Shown in pieces: positions 1 through 31,100 of a DNA stretch of 64,000 nucleotides. This DNA is from Paragorgia papillata (lineage: Eukaryota; Cnidaria; Anthozoa; Scleralcyonacea; Coralliidae): positions 1,040,001 through 1,104,000 of the forward strand of contig JAWNZC010000423.1 of assembly GCA_035771165.1 (NCBI GenBank), given 5' to 3'. Position numbers and translations under genes: made by a program. Within the stretch, counting starts at the first letter, position 1. Each line of letters opens with the position of its first letter. The notes under the pieces are model-generated. The model did not search any database, had not been told where the DNA came from, and worked only from the letters and a program-made list of their open reading frames with translations.

Positions 1-75
1 AAAGTTGGACAGTTTTGAAAGCTGGCTGGCCTTATATTTATAAGGTTACCACATTCGTGACCCGGTGATACGAGT

Positions 76-96
76 TTTGTGTTGTTGTTGTTGCCG

Positions 97-143
<47 letters not shown>

Positions 144-252
144 GCTGCTGCTGTTGGCGTTGGTGGTGGTGGTGGTGGTATTGTTGTTGTTGTTATTGTT
201 GTTATTGTTGCTGTTGTTGTTGTTGCTGCTGTTGGTGGTGGTATTGTTGTTT

Positions 253-323
<71 letters not shown>

Positions 324-530
324 CATGCTGCTGCTGCTGATGTTGTTGCTGTTGTTGCTGCTGTTGTTGTCCTGTTGTTGTTGTCGATGTTGTTGCTGTT
401 GTTGTTCATGTTGTTGCTGATGTTGTTGTTGTTGTTGCTGCTGATGATAATGTTGTTGTTCCTGTTGTTGTTGCTGTTGTTGTTGTTCATGTTGTTGCTG
501 TTGCAGATGTTGTTGATTGTTGTGATCATT
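76..530. repeat. GTT-rich triplet microsatellite
   Basis: Nearly pure GTT with interspersed GCT, GGT and GAT triplets. It lies just 3' (minus-strand sense) of the last visible exon of the lectin mosaic gene, so it is probably intronic. The long Cys, Leu or Asn open frames it generates are artefacts of triplet repetition. Confidence 0.95.
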
Positions 531-587
531 AATACAGGTATTGTTACTGCTATTACTAGAAGTATCGCTTTACAAAATTTGGTTTAC

Positions 588-19881
<19,294 letters not shown>

Positions 19882-20284
19882 GATTGTCAGTTGTTTACTG
19901 TACAAGCTGTGCTAGTTTTTTTGAGTATTACTAACACAGCTTGTACAGCAAACAACTGCATGGCAATCATTACTAACATCAAGCTGCAATTTCTGAAACT
20001 AACTATACGTACCATGCGTAACATATACTCTCTGAGCTTTGTAAACCACATACTGTGCTCGGAAATCTAAGCCATATTGTTGTTCTATATACTCCCATGC
20101 AGTCACATACAGTTTCGATTGTTGTTGTTGTTTTTTCAAACTACAGGATACAGTATACCCAAGCAACATGAGTAATGCATGTATATTAATAATTTACGTT
20201 TCTTAAACAGCAATATGCCTGGTTTCGTGTGTGTGGTTTGGGCACCAGCAATAACATTTGTGTTCAAACAAATGTTTTAACATT

Positions 20285-20400
20285 AAGTGTTCTTTCAAAT
20301 AGGACAAGTCTGTCCTATTTGAAAGAACACTTAATAAAATGACAGTTACATCTTTTGGAGTTTTTCGTTTCCTTGCTTCGTTGTCCAGATATTTCAGGGT
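20285..20400. mobile_element. Fragment of TTAA MITE family A
   Basis: Contains GTCCTATTTGAAAGAACACTT with an inverted neighbour and the family words TTTCCTTGCTTCG and ATATTTCAG. It is truncated on the right. Confidence 0.7.
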
Positions 20401-21065
20401 CTACAATATATGGAGCTTAATAATACAATAGAATTTTTCTCACACAACAACAAAAAAATGAATAATTTTTAGTCCCAAGAGTAATCCTAAGCCGTCCCCG
20501 TTACGAAGGACGACGAACTTCAACGACGACGTCTTTTAAACAAAATAATTGTAGTTGCAAAACAATGAGAATGAATAATTTTTAGACCCAAGAGAAATCT
20601 CAACACCGTCCTTGTTCTTTATACAACGCCACTTAAAGCATTTCCACGTCTTCAGGACGACGTCAATTCACAAAACAATGAGAACCGTTGCTTAAGATTT
20701 ACTTCAATACTGACACTACAATAATTTTAGCAATACTGGAGCGTTGTGGAAGTCATTAAACTAGCTTCAAATATCAAATATTATAGTCAGTTATCCGCGA
20801 CTTTTTTCAATTATAAAGTTTATGTTGCTTTTTAACCGCCGTCGTCGTCCTAGCATCGTAATACTATTGCTATTCCGATCTGAAACGGAAAAAAAAAGTT
20901 TGAGTTTAACGTCAAACTATGCGACAAAATCCTTTTAGAACTCTAAAGCTTTTGGATGTCGAAAAACATACTTTAAGTATTTTTAAATATTATACTGAAC
21001 ATTTGATTGCTGTCGTCCTCCTCCCTAATTACTCATTATGCACGTGTGACGTCAAGATCAGTAAA

Positions 21066-21289
21066 GCCCTAATCAAACGAGAACGCAAGTCATCGCAAGT
21101 TGGCAGTCACGCTATCTCAGCCAGCCGCTCTGAATAGTTTCCCGAAAATATCATGTACCGTGACAAAGTTAAAACTTGTTTAAAACACTCGTGAAACCTT
21201 TATTTTGTTAATTTTGGGAGTTCGAACGACCGCCACAGAAACTTCTGACTGCCAACTTGCGATGACTTGCGTTCTCGTTTGATTAGGGC
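21066..21289. mobile_element. TTAA MITE, GCCCTAATCAAACG family copy 1
   Basis: Inverted ends GCCCTAATCAAACGAGAACG and complement, with inner GCAAGTCATCGCAAGTTGGC. Right flank TTAA, left flank TAAA. Two related copies follow at 23388-23610 and 23615-23985. Confidence 0.88.
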
Positions 21290-21353
21290 TTAACAGAGCT
21301 GCTCGGGGCCCTTAGGAAATTTATGTTTGGGCACCCATATACTACCCCTTTAG

Positions 21354-21783
21354 GGGCTGTTTACATGAGCCGGGCTAGCCCGGCTAACCGGGCTGACTCG
21401 TGTCACGAAATTCTTTCCTCTGTCGAAAAAGGAGATTTGAATCATCGTTAGGATTAGTTTACATCGAAACTAAACCAATTCTTCTTTGTACATTTAGTTT
21501 ATGCGAGTTTCAAAACCACAGTGAGATCCTAATCAATCGCGTGAGCCAGGGGCTGTTTACATGAGCCGGGCCAGCCCGTCTAACCTGGCTGACTCGTATC
21601 ACGAAATTCTTTCCTGGGCCACAAAAATAGATTTTAATCAACGTTAGGTTTCGTTTACATCTAAACTAAACCAATTCTTCTTTGTACATTTAGTTTACGC
21701 GAGTTTCAAAACCACAGTGAGATCCTAATCAATCGCGTGAGCCCAGTTATAACCGGGCTAGCCCGGCTCATGTAAACAGCCCC
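21354..21783. mobile_element. TTAA-type MITE, GGGGCTGTTTACATG family
   Basis: Ends GGGGCTGTTTACATGAGCC and complement. The interior has GGGCTAGCCCGGCTAACCGG words and a tandem duplication of the left half (21355 and 21549). It abuts the next element at 21788 through one shared TTAG. Confidence 0.85.
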
Positions 21784-21787
21784 TTAG

Positions 21788-22397
21788 GGGGCGATTACAT
21801 GGACCGGGCTGGCCCGGTTAACCGGGCTAGCCCGCTTTATATATAAAACACATGTTGTTTTAACATTTCGATTACATGGCAAGCGGGCTAGCCCGGTTTG
21901 CCGGGATCCCGGTTGTCGCAACCGGGCTAGCCCGGTTAACCGGGATGAAAATGTCCATGTAATCGTTTTCAGCCCGGCAAACCGGGCTGAAAAACTGTTG
22001 AACTCGCTTCGATACGCGTTCGTTTGCTTGACTGTGTGAATAAATAGTGCTGAAAGGAACTGAAATAGAACATCAACGTTGTTTGTGTGTTTTGTGATCA
22101 AAGCGAAGATTTAATAAATTAATTAGTCTTCGTGAAGACGCTTTCCTGGGTTAGCTAAGACTTTAACAATCTTTTTAGTAACGATGGGCTTACAAAATAA
22201 ATAATAGACTAATTAGTGTAAAACTGAAGTAAAACTAACGTAGCTTTGCCCTTATTTACTTGATAATTGCGAATTTCGGCCTGAAATCATCCCGGCTTAC
22301 CGGGCTAGCCCGCTCCATGTAATCGTTTTGTAAACTCATCCCGGTTAACCGGGCTAGCCCGGTTAACCGGGCCAGCCCGGTCCATGTAATCGCCCCC
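21788..22397. mobile_element. TTAA-type MITE, GGGGCGATTACATGG family
   Basis: A 610-bp element with ends GGGGCGATTACATGGACCGG and complement; right flank TTAA, left flank TTAG. Subterminal regions repeat CGGGCTAGCCCGGTTAACCG many times. No transposase frame is present. Confidence 0.88.
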
Positions 22398-22445
22398 TTA
22401 ATCTCATTAGTTTAGCCCCGAGTTAAGCCATATATAGCCGTAAGA

Positions 22446-22580
22446 GCCGGCGGCATGTCTGCGGCAAGAGGCAATGGTCCAATCGCATACAGCTTTTTAT
22501 TGCTGGCTAATTCAACACTGTCTATGATTGGACCATTGCCCCTTGCCGCAGCCATGCCGCCGGCTCTTACGGCTATATGG
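22446..22580. mobile_element. Palindromic element with GCCGGCGGCATG arms, copy 1
   Basis: Arms GCCGGCGGCATG...GGCAATGGTCCAATC and complement surround AGCTTTTTATTGCTGG. A second copy is at 24640-24805. Confidence 0.8.
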
Positions 22581-22649
22581 AATCCAGGCTTTAACTCAAT
22601 ACATTCATCAGGGGGCCCTTTAGGTTCGGGGTCCTTAAACCCTGACTAT

Positions 22650-23375
22650 AGGGTATCCGGTCAAAACGTCCTTATGTCAAAACGTCCTCGTGTCCTAGGG
22701 TCAAAACGTCCTCGTGTCCTAGGAAATGAAGGAAACTTCACAGAATGAATATACCGAGCAAATACTGAAGTGAACTTTCAAATTAAGTTTAAAATAGTGT
22801 TGCATGATGGGAACATGTGTTTTAAAAATAAATTCTGACGGGTTGTGCTAGAATAAATAGAATGCCACGTGCATACAATTATTATTTACCATACGTTATT
22901 TATCATTCATTAAAATATAAATACACTGACTTTCGTAAAACTTACTTCTGTCAAGTCTTGTTTTTGATCTCACTAAATACTGATGTATACCAGTATTACT
23001 ATTGTCGTTATGGATACTTTTGTAGATTTCTTGTTTTCCCTTGTCCTTGTTCCAAATAGTACAAATACTCTCGATTTCAAATTTTTGGGACAGCTTACTA
23101 AGCATAGCAAATTTTGGTATGGGAACGAGTAGTTATCGCTTGCGAATATACTAAGGCGCTGAGCTCAGGAAATTATTCAGCAGCACGAAACGTTTCTAGC
23201 CAATTATTATTGGTTATTATGTTCTGAACCTTATTTAAATCTGGCAGAGCCTATGGTTTTTAACCGAGGACGTTTTGACTTTGATCTGAGGACGTTATGA
23301 CCTGGAAATATTTTGACCCGAGGACGTTTTGACTTTGACAGTGGACGTTTTGACCTGAGGACGTTCTGACTGGTA
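22650..23375. mobile_element. Foldback element with AAAACGTCCTC subrepeats
   Basis: Short tandem GTCAAAACGTCCTCGTG units at 22660-22725 face inverted GAGGACGTTTTGAC units at 23265-23370. About 550 bp of AT-rich sequence lies between. The ends are made of repeats rather than one long TIR. Confidence 0.7.
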
Positions 23376-23387
23376 AGCGTCCGTTAA

Positions 23388-23610
23388 GCCCTAATCAAAC
23401 GAGAAGGCAAGTCATCGCAAGTTGGCAGTCACGCTATCTCAGCCAGCTCCTCTGAATAATTTCCCGAAAATATTATGTATGGTGACAAAATTAAAACTTG
23501 TTTAAAACACTCATGAAACCTTTATTTTGTTAATTTGGGTGTCGAACGACCGCCACAGAAATTTGTGACTGCCAACTTGCGATGACTTGCGTTCTCGTTT
23601 GATTCGGGCT
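23388..23610. mobile_element. TTAA MITE, GCCCTAATCAAACG family copy 2
   Basis: Very similar to 21066-21289. TTAA lies on both sides (23384-23387 and 23611-23614); the right TTAA is shared with the next copy. Confidence 0.9.
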
Positions 23611-23614
23611 TTAA

Positions 23615-23985
23615 GCCCTGATCAAACGAGAACGCAAGTCATCGCAAGTTTTAGCTTGTGCTTGCTTGTGTCTCGTTTGATCGCCAGCTTGCGATGACTT
23701 GCGGTGACTTGCGTTAGCTTGCGACTAATTTGATCTTGTTCAAATTTCATCGCAAGTTTTTTTCACAAAACATAAGTCGGTGCAAGTCTTTCGTGCTCCG
23801 TCGCCATAGAAACTATCATGAGAACTAGCGAAAAGGCGTGGGAAAAGCGGGAGTTGCAGAACTTGTAGCCCGCTAATACAGACTCTTCACAGAACTTGCG
23901 ACAACTTGTGCCGACGTTTGACTAATGGCATCGCAAGTCATCGTAAGCTAACTTGCGATGACTTGCGTTCTCGTTTGATTAGGGC
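23615..23985. mobile_element. TTAA MITE, GCCCTAATCAAACG family copy 3
   Basis: Starts directly at the TTAA that ends copy 2. It has the same terminal words but a longer interior full of CTTGCGATGACTTGCG and its complement. Confidence 0.85.
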
Positions 23986-23999
23986 TTTACGCTACTGGT

Positions 24000-24110
24000 C
24001 AATATGTTTAATTTGCATATATCAAACAACCTGAAATATCACGACGACGAAGGAAGGAAACGAAAAACTGCAAAAGATGTTACTCTATTGACTTGGTTCT
24101 TTTGTTTTGT
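24000..24110. mobile_element. Fragment of TTAA MITE family A
   Basis: Contains ATATCAAACAACCTGAAATA and GGAAACGAAAAACTGCAAAA, the right-arm words of family A. Truncated. Confidence 0.65.
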
Positions 24111-24639
24111 CCTTATGCTTATGTCACTAGAAAGGCTTTACAATTAATTTAATTATTTACGACAGTGCGTGTTTCGTGACAGATTATTGTTACCATGGTT
24201 TTGGCGTGCACTCAAATAAATATAGCTTTATTGTAATCGCTGTAGAAATCATATATAGGATACATAAATATATTTTTTGTCACTTTCATTTGATCAGTGT
24301 ATTCGAGCAGTGTATTCGACACCGAGAAATCAGGTAAGGAAAGACTGCAGTATAGCTGATATACGATAATTTATTGGTTTACACCGTTATTTTCTTAAAG
24401 TGTACTAAAACAGCTAGCGATTGTTGTCCGTTTCCACGTAGACGGATACACCTGACTATACGTCTGAACGCGGATAATCTTCGTTGGACTTTTTGTTTTT
24501 GTGCTCACGTATAAGCGACCAGCTCTAGTTACGAGAGCTTTAACTGTAATTTAGCTTGCTGTATATGCATGCATGTTAATGGATATTAAAGTATATCCAT
24601 ATAGTGCCGAAAAGTAGAGTGCTGTGTAGGCAGTGTTTC

Positions 24640-24805
24640 AAGCGCCGGCTCTTACGGCTATATGGAAACAAGGGCATGGCTGCGGCAAGGGGCAATGATC
24701 CAATCGCATATAGCTTTTTATTGCTGGTTAATTCAACATCAACATTGGCCCATCGCCCCTTGCCGCAACCATGCCGGCGGCTATTGCGGCTATATGGAAA
24801 CCAAA
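24640..24805. mobile_element. Palindromic element with GCCGGCGGC arms, copy 2
   Basis: Second copy of 22446-22580, with CAATCGCATATAGC and TTTTTATTGCTGG shared and both arms present. Confidence 0.75.
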
Positions 24806-25633
24806 TAGAGGCTATAAAGCAAAGTAACCTGTGTATAGCGGCGCTTGGGCGGGGTTGGGGCCTTGGAGGGAATGCAGCGACGAGTATAGTGAAAATGTGG
24901 TAAACTGCCGAGATTTTTAGGCGCGGATTGACAGTCCAATCGGATAAAAAAACGCGAGTTAAGTCAATCCGGGCACATGTTTACATGGAGAATCCGATCT
25001 GCTTGGAACATTGTTTTCGGTTTTGGAATACTATTTTCTGTGCTTCCCTCAATGTCTGCCATTTAGCACGACACACACCAACTTCACTCATGCGTATCAA
25101 GTCATTTTCAAGTCAAACCGTGTTTAGAGGAATCAGATTGGAGACATTCAAGTCGATCCTTGCTTGAATCTCAAGTCAATCCACTCCACTCCACTGCGTG
25201 GATTGACTTCCGCCATTCTTCAAATATAATAAGCTCAAATATAATAAGCTCATATAGAAATCAATTTTGAAAATTGAAGTTGTCTGAGCCGCAAAATCGA
25301 AGAAAAAGTTCATCGAAAATAGCGAGCGTGTCTCTAACACATATAATAGAGACACGTCACGGTCATGATTTTCCTTTGTGCTTTCCTCATGTATTATTAA
25401 TGAGTTTTTGAACGGTATTTAGAAATCGGAGGACGATTACGGTCAAATATCATTGATTTTCTCTTATATATATATATATATACAAACGAACACGTGTGGT
25501 TTTGTTCATGGAATGTCGGAAAGTGCTCAATACCATAAAGGTAGAGCGAATATATATAGAAGATCGCCCCGCGTGAAACTGACAGTTGCGAAACTCAACA
25601 TTTTGAGGTAAGCCCACTTAAACTATACTATAT

Positions 25634-25960
25634 CTATATTTAAGAAATAGAAAATGGCCGCCCGTGTTTATATAGCCTGATGCAAACATGAGAGTGAGTT
25701 GGGAGAATTCGAAAGTTTATGTGAACCGAGCCGTAGGCTAGGGTTTACATAAGTACTTTCGAATTCTCCCAACTCACTCGAGTGTTTGCATCAGGTTATA
25801 TAAACACAGGGCATCCATTTTCTATTTCTTTTATGAAATAAGGCTAAAAAATGTGCCGTGACATCACAACCGTGTTTACATAAGCCTGATATAAACACGG
25901 TAATTGACCAATCACAGCGTGCTTAAGACGCAACCTATTTTATAAAAGTATATATATAAG
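25634..25960. mobile_element. Hairpin element, GAATTCTCCCAACTCACTC family copy 1
   Basis: A palindrome of GAGAGTGAGTTGGGAGAATTC and its complement around CGAGCCGTAGGC, with outer arms AGAAATAGAAAATGG / CCATTTTCTATTTCTT. A 3' extension follows. It is nearly identical to 44151-44475. Confidence 0.85.
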
Positions 25961-26233
25961 TTAAGTAAATGTAGACTCCTTCAGGCAAATTTTAAAAGAT
26001 TTTATTCTTAATTTCAGCCGGTTAAGGGTTCATCAGTGAATAAATCTAAAATAATATACGTCCTCTTTATATAAACGGCAATTAATTAAAATACATGAAT
26101 ACATTTTTTTTATATGAATACTGACTGCATGATATTAAAATATAACAACCAAATTAATGGGAAAGATTAGATTATATGCCGATAATTTAAAACTTGATAA
26201 TAAAATTAAATTACTTATGAATAGAACGAAAAA

Positions 26234-26640
26234 TTAAATGCTAAGAATTCTGCCAACACAACCGTTCATAATGTTTTGTGAATGTTTACGAATCTCTAAA
26301 GCTTCGATTACTTTGCGTTCCCTATAATTTCTTACATTGCTATGAATGATTTCCCAACTAATTGGAGATCCAATTTGTGGGTCAATGTTATGAGATTTTA
26401 GATGTGTATACACTGTCTGTTTTTTTATACGTAGGCGCTCTTTCATACGCGAGCCAGTAGATCTCCCGGTTTCACCAAAATAAACAGAATCGCAAGGAAA
26501 ACAAATTATGCGATAAACGGTATGCTTCACTAGGCAACGGTATGCTTCACTAGGCAACGGTATGCTTCACTAGGCAACGGTTTGGTTTCAAGGACAATTT
26601 GCATGTACAGCAATCTTTACGACAGTTTTGTTTCTCTTTT
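26234..26640 (-). pseudogene. Penelope-like element GIY-YIG endonuclease fragment
   Basis: The minus-strand frame encodes VYRIICFPCDSVYFGETGR followed by KERLR, KSHN, ISWEIIHS and REALEIRKH-like residues. This is the GIY-YIG endonuclease that ends Penelope-like retroelements: CxxCxxxYxGETGR, then RxxxE helix. Upstream at 26580-26640 a Cys-rich KDCCTCKL segment continues the frame. A 19-bp word is tandemly repeated three times at 26520-26578. The reverse transcriptase is missing, so this is a dead 3' fragment. Confidence 0.8.
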
Positions 26641-26966
26641 GACGGCACAAAAGTCCTCGATAGTGGCTATATCCAACACTCGTCAATGTTCGTCCTTGGA
26701 TATAGCTAAGCTGGTTAAAAAAACTCGGCTTCGCCTCGTATTTTCAACCTGACATAAAATCAGCCCAGTAACCAGGCCACCCACGTTAAGTGCAGGTGAC
26801 CCCATTTTTCTATAATTAGATTTTCGGGGAGACAACCCACGTTAAGTGGTGACCCCATATAGTTATCCTATTTCATCTTATTTTTTATTTTATTGTTTAT
26901 GAAATATCCACAAAAGTTGTCATAACCTCAGTTTATGATAAAGAACTTGACTGGTTTACACCTTAA

Positions 26967-27443
26967 AGTGCACATGAAACGAAAATTAAGTTTGTCTTAT
27001 TTGAAAGAACACTTAAAATGATAGAGTAACATATTTCGCAGTTTTTGGTTTCCTTGCTTCGTTTTTGAGATATTTCAGTTTGTTTGATATAAATGTCGTA
27101 TGTTGCAACGTCACACGTGCATAATGAGTTATCGAAAAACGTTATATATCTTTGCTATTGTCAAATATAATCACTTGAAAATCTACATGTTTAGTGTTCT
27201 GGGCGAAACACACGCACTTGCTTCCTTCGAATTATTTTGGTTTGATAATAGCAAAGATATATAACTTTTTTCAATAACTCGTTATGCACATGTGACTTTA
27301 AAGTGTTTAATTTGCATATCAAACAAAACTGAAATATCTCAAGAACGAAGCGGCAAGGAAACGAAAAACTTCAAAAGATGTTACTCTATCATTTTAAGTG
27401 TTCTTTCAAATAAGACAGACTTAATTTTCGTTTCATGGGCACT
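26967..27443. mobile_element. TTAA palindromic MITE, family A copy 3
   Basis: A 477-bp hairpin with ends AGTGCACATGAAACG and complement, TTAA on both sides (26963-26966, 27444-27447). It is closest to the copy at 9310-9777. Confidence 0.9.
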
Positions 27444-27604
27444 TTAAACCAGAGTAGCAATATACACCATGCATTATCCATTACCTGGTTGCTCACAAAA
27501 ACTGTTTGCTATGATTACCATTCATTATTTGGTCCACTAAACGTCGATATTTTGGAGTTGCCACCTATGTAACATACGTCACATAGCGCGACTTTGACGT
27601 CACC

Positions 27605-27906
27605 TGCAAGAGCCCAATTACCCTTTCCGACCTACGCAAGCTTCGGGGGAAAGTGGGCTCTGCCAACAAACTGATATTTCTTTTTGAGCATGCGTGAACG
27701 GTTGCCAAGATACTATTTCGGGCCCAGGCTCTAACGCGTCACTTCCTATTTTCCTGCTTACGCGTGTTCGTAAACTAGAACTTGTTTGACCAGTTTAAAA
27801 CCTGACTGACTCGCCCCAAACTTGGGGCGAAGATGTAGTTTGTTGGCAGAGCCCACTTTCCCCCGAAGCTTGCGTAGGTCGGAAAGGGGCTCTGACTCGC
27901 AGGGTA
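27605..27906. mobile_element. Inverted repeat with GGGCTCTGCCAACAAACT arms
   Basis: Arms CCGACCTACGCAAGCTTCGG...GGGCTCTGCCAACAAAC and complement lie 27622-27672 and 27836-27892, about 160 bp apart. The right end, CTCGCAGGGTA, matches the terminus of the element at 8350-9125. It lies just upstream of the galactosyltransferase gene. Confidence 0.75.
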
Positions 27907-28186
27907 GAGTCCAATCTGTTTATTCCCTAATTTATGATGTACAATTTAATGTAAGATTTTTGTTATTCTTTTTCCAGGTAATTTTTTCGCTATTGCATCA
28001 AAGTTCTATAGTTGCCCAACAGCCGCTCGACCTTGGAAAGCATTGGATGGGTTTTTAGCAGGGTTTCAAATAAAGATCGTTTAGTGCTACCACTTCTACG
28101 AGTAACCACATGACATATCACAAGTGTCCCAAGACGCTAAACTTATAGATAGACAAGACAAGAAGTTTGCGTGTTTTAGCTACACG

Positions 28187-31100
28187 ATGAAATTGATAAA
28201 GATTTCTACATTAAAATACTCGCTCATGCTTTTCCCACTGTTAATATTCACAGCATGGAAGCTATACGATAGACACAGCCAGGCGTCGACCGTCCAGTTT
28301 TTTGAATTAGGATATCAATGGGCAACAACACCGAATAAAACTCGTGGAAATGAGAGAAATCGGGAGAGCTCTGAGGGTAATTTATTGAGCAATTCAATTC
28401 GACTACATAGCCGAGAAGTAAATATTTCTATCGAAACCAAAAGAAGATATACAACGCCTACCAGCCTTGCTACGATGGAAGAAATGGCAAACTGTTCTGC
28501 GAAAGGAGAGAAATTAGGTAAGGTAACGAACGAGTTAACACGTTGAAGCCTGACGACGAATCTTTAAGGTTTACTCTGGCTAACGCCAGACGATTTTATT
28601 CAGCACAGTTATACAGCACAATATACAGTTAGACTTGTATATTTTAATTGGTTAACTGTAGTTTATTTATGTAATTTGTTTTGTAATATTTGTTTTGATG
28701 TTCCACGCCCCTTTTGGAAACCAGCATATTGCTGAATAACACCGCTGCCAAACGTTTGCGCATGCGTGAATTCGTTAGAATAAATACCAAGAGAAGCTGT
28801 GGCGACAACAACCAGACAGTGAAGACTAAGTAAGACTCGACTATTCATTTGTGTTTTAAAAAAAGGGTAAAGAAAATTATGAAGGGGTAAGTTCAGAATA
28901 TGTTACAATATTGACAAAGAAGCCATGCACAAATTACCTACCTTATCTTTTCGGTAGTATACTTATAATTTTAACTTTTGTGTCGGACTCTTGGACCAGT
29001 CCAAATATTTTAGTGTTTTCCCGCTCTTTTTCTGAGGACGAGCTCGGACGTCGCGCATGCGCAAAACGTTTGGCAGCGGTGTTTTGCTGAATGGGGTTAG
29101 CGTGGTTAAATAAAGTTTTACCTTTACAGGGAGAGGTCCAGGCCTCAAAGTGTTAAGGCGAGTTTCCATTGAGTGATTTTTCATTATTTTGAATGATATA
29201 GATTTAATTCAACGTTTCTGATTGTTCTATTTTTTTGTATTGCTCCACTTCTCGATGGAGCCGGGGGGGGGGAAGCGCGGGGTATAGTTTAAAGGTGTAT
29301 ATCCAGTCTTTTTACAACCGTGTCTAACTTTTTTTTGCTCTCAATACTATGTCAGTGGGTGAGTTATATGTGGATAAGAGTATAGTTAATGAAATAGAGG
29401 AATTACATAAAGCATTCGCTTTGGCCTACGGTGGCTGGGTCGAGAAAGGAGGAGCCTGGAAACCACGACACTGTCGAGCCATAAGAAAGGTAATAAAGAT
29501 ATAATTACCTTTTTGTGAGCAAGCAGGCTTTAGGTTGAGTAAAATACATAGTTGGATGCCGTCCAGGAAGGGTTATAACAGTTTAATCGAGTAAAATACC
29601 AATTATTACTTCTAATATACCATATCACTCTGGTAATTGTGAGCATATTGCCAAAGAGTTTACCGCCACGTTCATGCATTAATGAAAGTATTATATTCTC
29701 ATTCAGGTGGCCATTATCATTCCATATCGTAATCGTTTCGAACAACTGAAAATATTCCTTCGCCACATTCATCCAATATTAAAAAGACAGCTGCTGGATT
29801 ACAGGATATTTACGGTGGAACAGGTGAAAATTTTATAAAAAAATTTAATTAAAAGTTTCATAATCGACGTAAGAACTTGTGATATGGTGAACGATATTTG
29901 ATCTAGTTATACAAACTGTTATATAAATAGTATATCAGTGTTAAAGTATTGGACCTTCAAAAGAAGGTTAAAACTGCCGGGGGAACTTGCCAGGATTGCG
30001 TAGGATGGCGTAGGACATTGCGTAGGATCGCGTAGGATGGTGTCGGATGGCGTAAAATATTGCGCCTGCGCATTGAAGAAATGCGGACAAGTTGTCACCC
30101 GCGTTGGACTTCTGGTTGTATTTCTATTCTGTGGCAATGACAACAAGTTGTTGGCTCACGTCATTTATAAACAAAGCAACTGATCAATTAAATCACGTAA
30201 GAATACAATGGCGTATCACGTTAATTTTATTAATTAGAAAACAAAATCAAGAATTATGTTCTCCGAATAGGGCACACCACGTGCTGTTTAATGGCTGTCC
30301 TTCCTGAGAAATAGTGCGATGTTTTGCAATCTCAATAGACTCCCTTGTTCTTCGCGTGAAGTATAGCTTGTCGCTGGCTAAGAGTGACGACTCTTCCCAC
30401 TTTGGCAACAACTTGTTGTCATTGCTCTGATGAAGGCCTGAGTCAACAGGCCGAAAGCTTAGCAAAGAAATATTTTACGTTTCCACAAAACTTATTTATA
30501 TTACATTATCGCCATGAAAACTTTCAAAGAATTAGGCCCTAATTCTTAATCACTGCTGAATTGGCCCATAAAGTTTGTATTTCTTATTCTAGGGAGGAAA
30601 CACTGCATTCAATCGTGCAATTCTATTTAATATTGGATTCAAAGAATCTCTGAAATTGGACAATTATGAGTGCTTTATTTTTCACGACGTCGACTTGCTA
30701 CCAGAGAATGACAAAAACTTTTATAATTGTCACGGTTCTCCACGACACATGTGCCCAGCAGTGGACAAGTTTTCTTACAGGTATATGAAAACATTTCAAC
30801 ACATATGTGATGTTTTTAGACAGTCGTTATCTCTCAAACACCCCCAGGGAAAAAATAGTACACACTGCAGTTTAGGAGGGTTAATCAATCTCGCTCCCAG
30901 AGCCCACGTTCCCCCACCCGGGAAACGAGAGACTCTGGGATAATCCGTTTCAAATCACAGGATTCTTGTTATTTCGGTTGAAGGTACGCGTGCGTAAATA
31001 TCCGAGCGGAATCTGGATAGTATGTTCTCCTTATTTGACGTTGATTCGGACACCTTAGGCTCGATTCTCGGTTGGGAGTCAGATTTTTCGTATAACTATT

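Larger units (their letters stand above)
19900..28100. other. Gene-free region made of MITEs
   Basis: Apart from the Penelope-like fragment at 26.2-26.6 kb, no exon is recognisable here. The sequence is mostly palindromic elements, listed separately, plus AT-rich filler. The short open frames are mirror-image frames of hairpins. Confidence 0.7.

Noticed and set aside
65..530. Long Cys/Leu/Asn open frames in GTT repeats
   Set aside because: They arise from a triplet microsatellite and exist in several frames and both strands at once.
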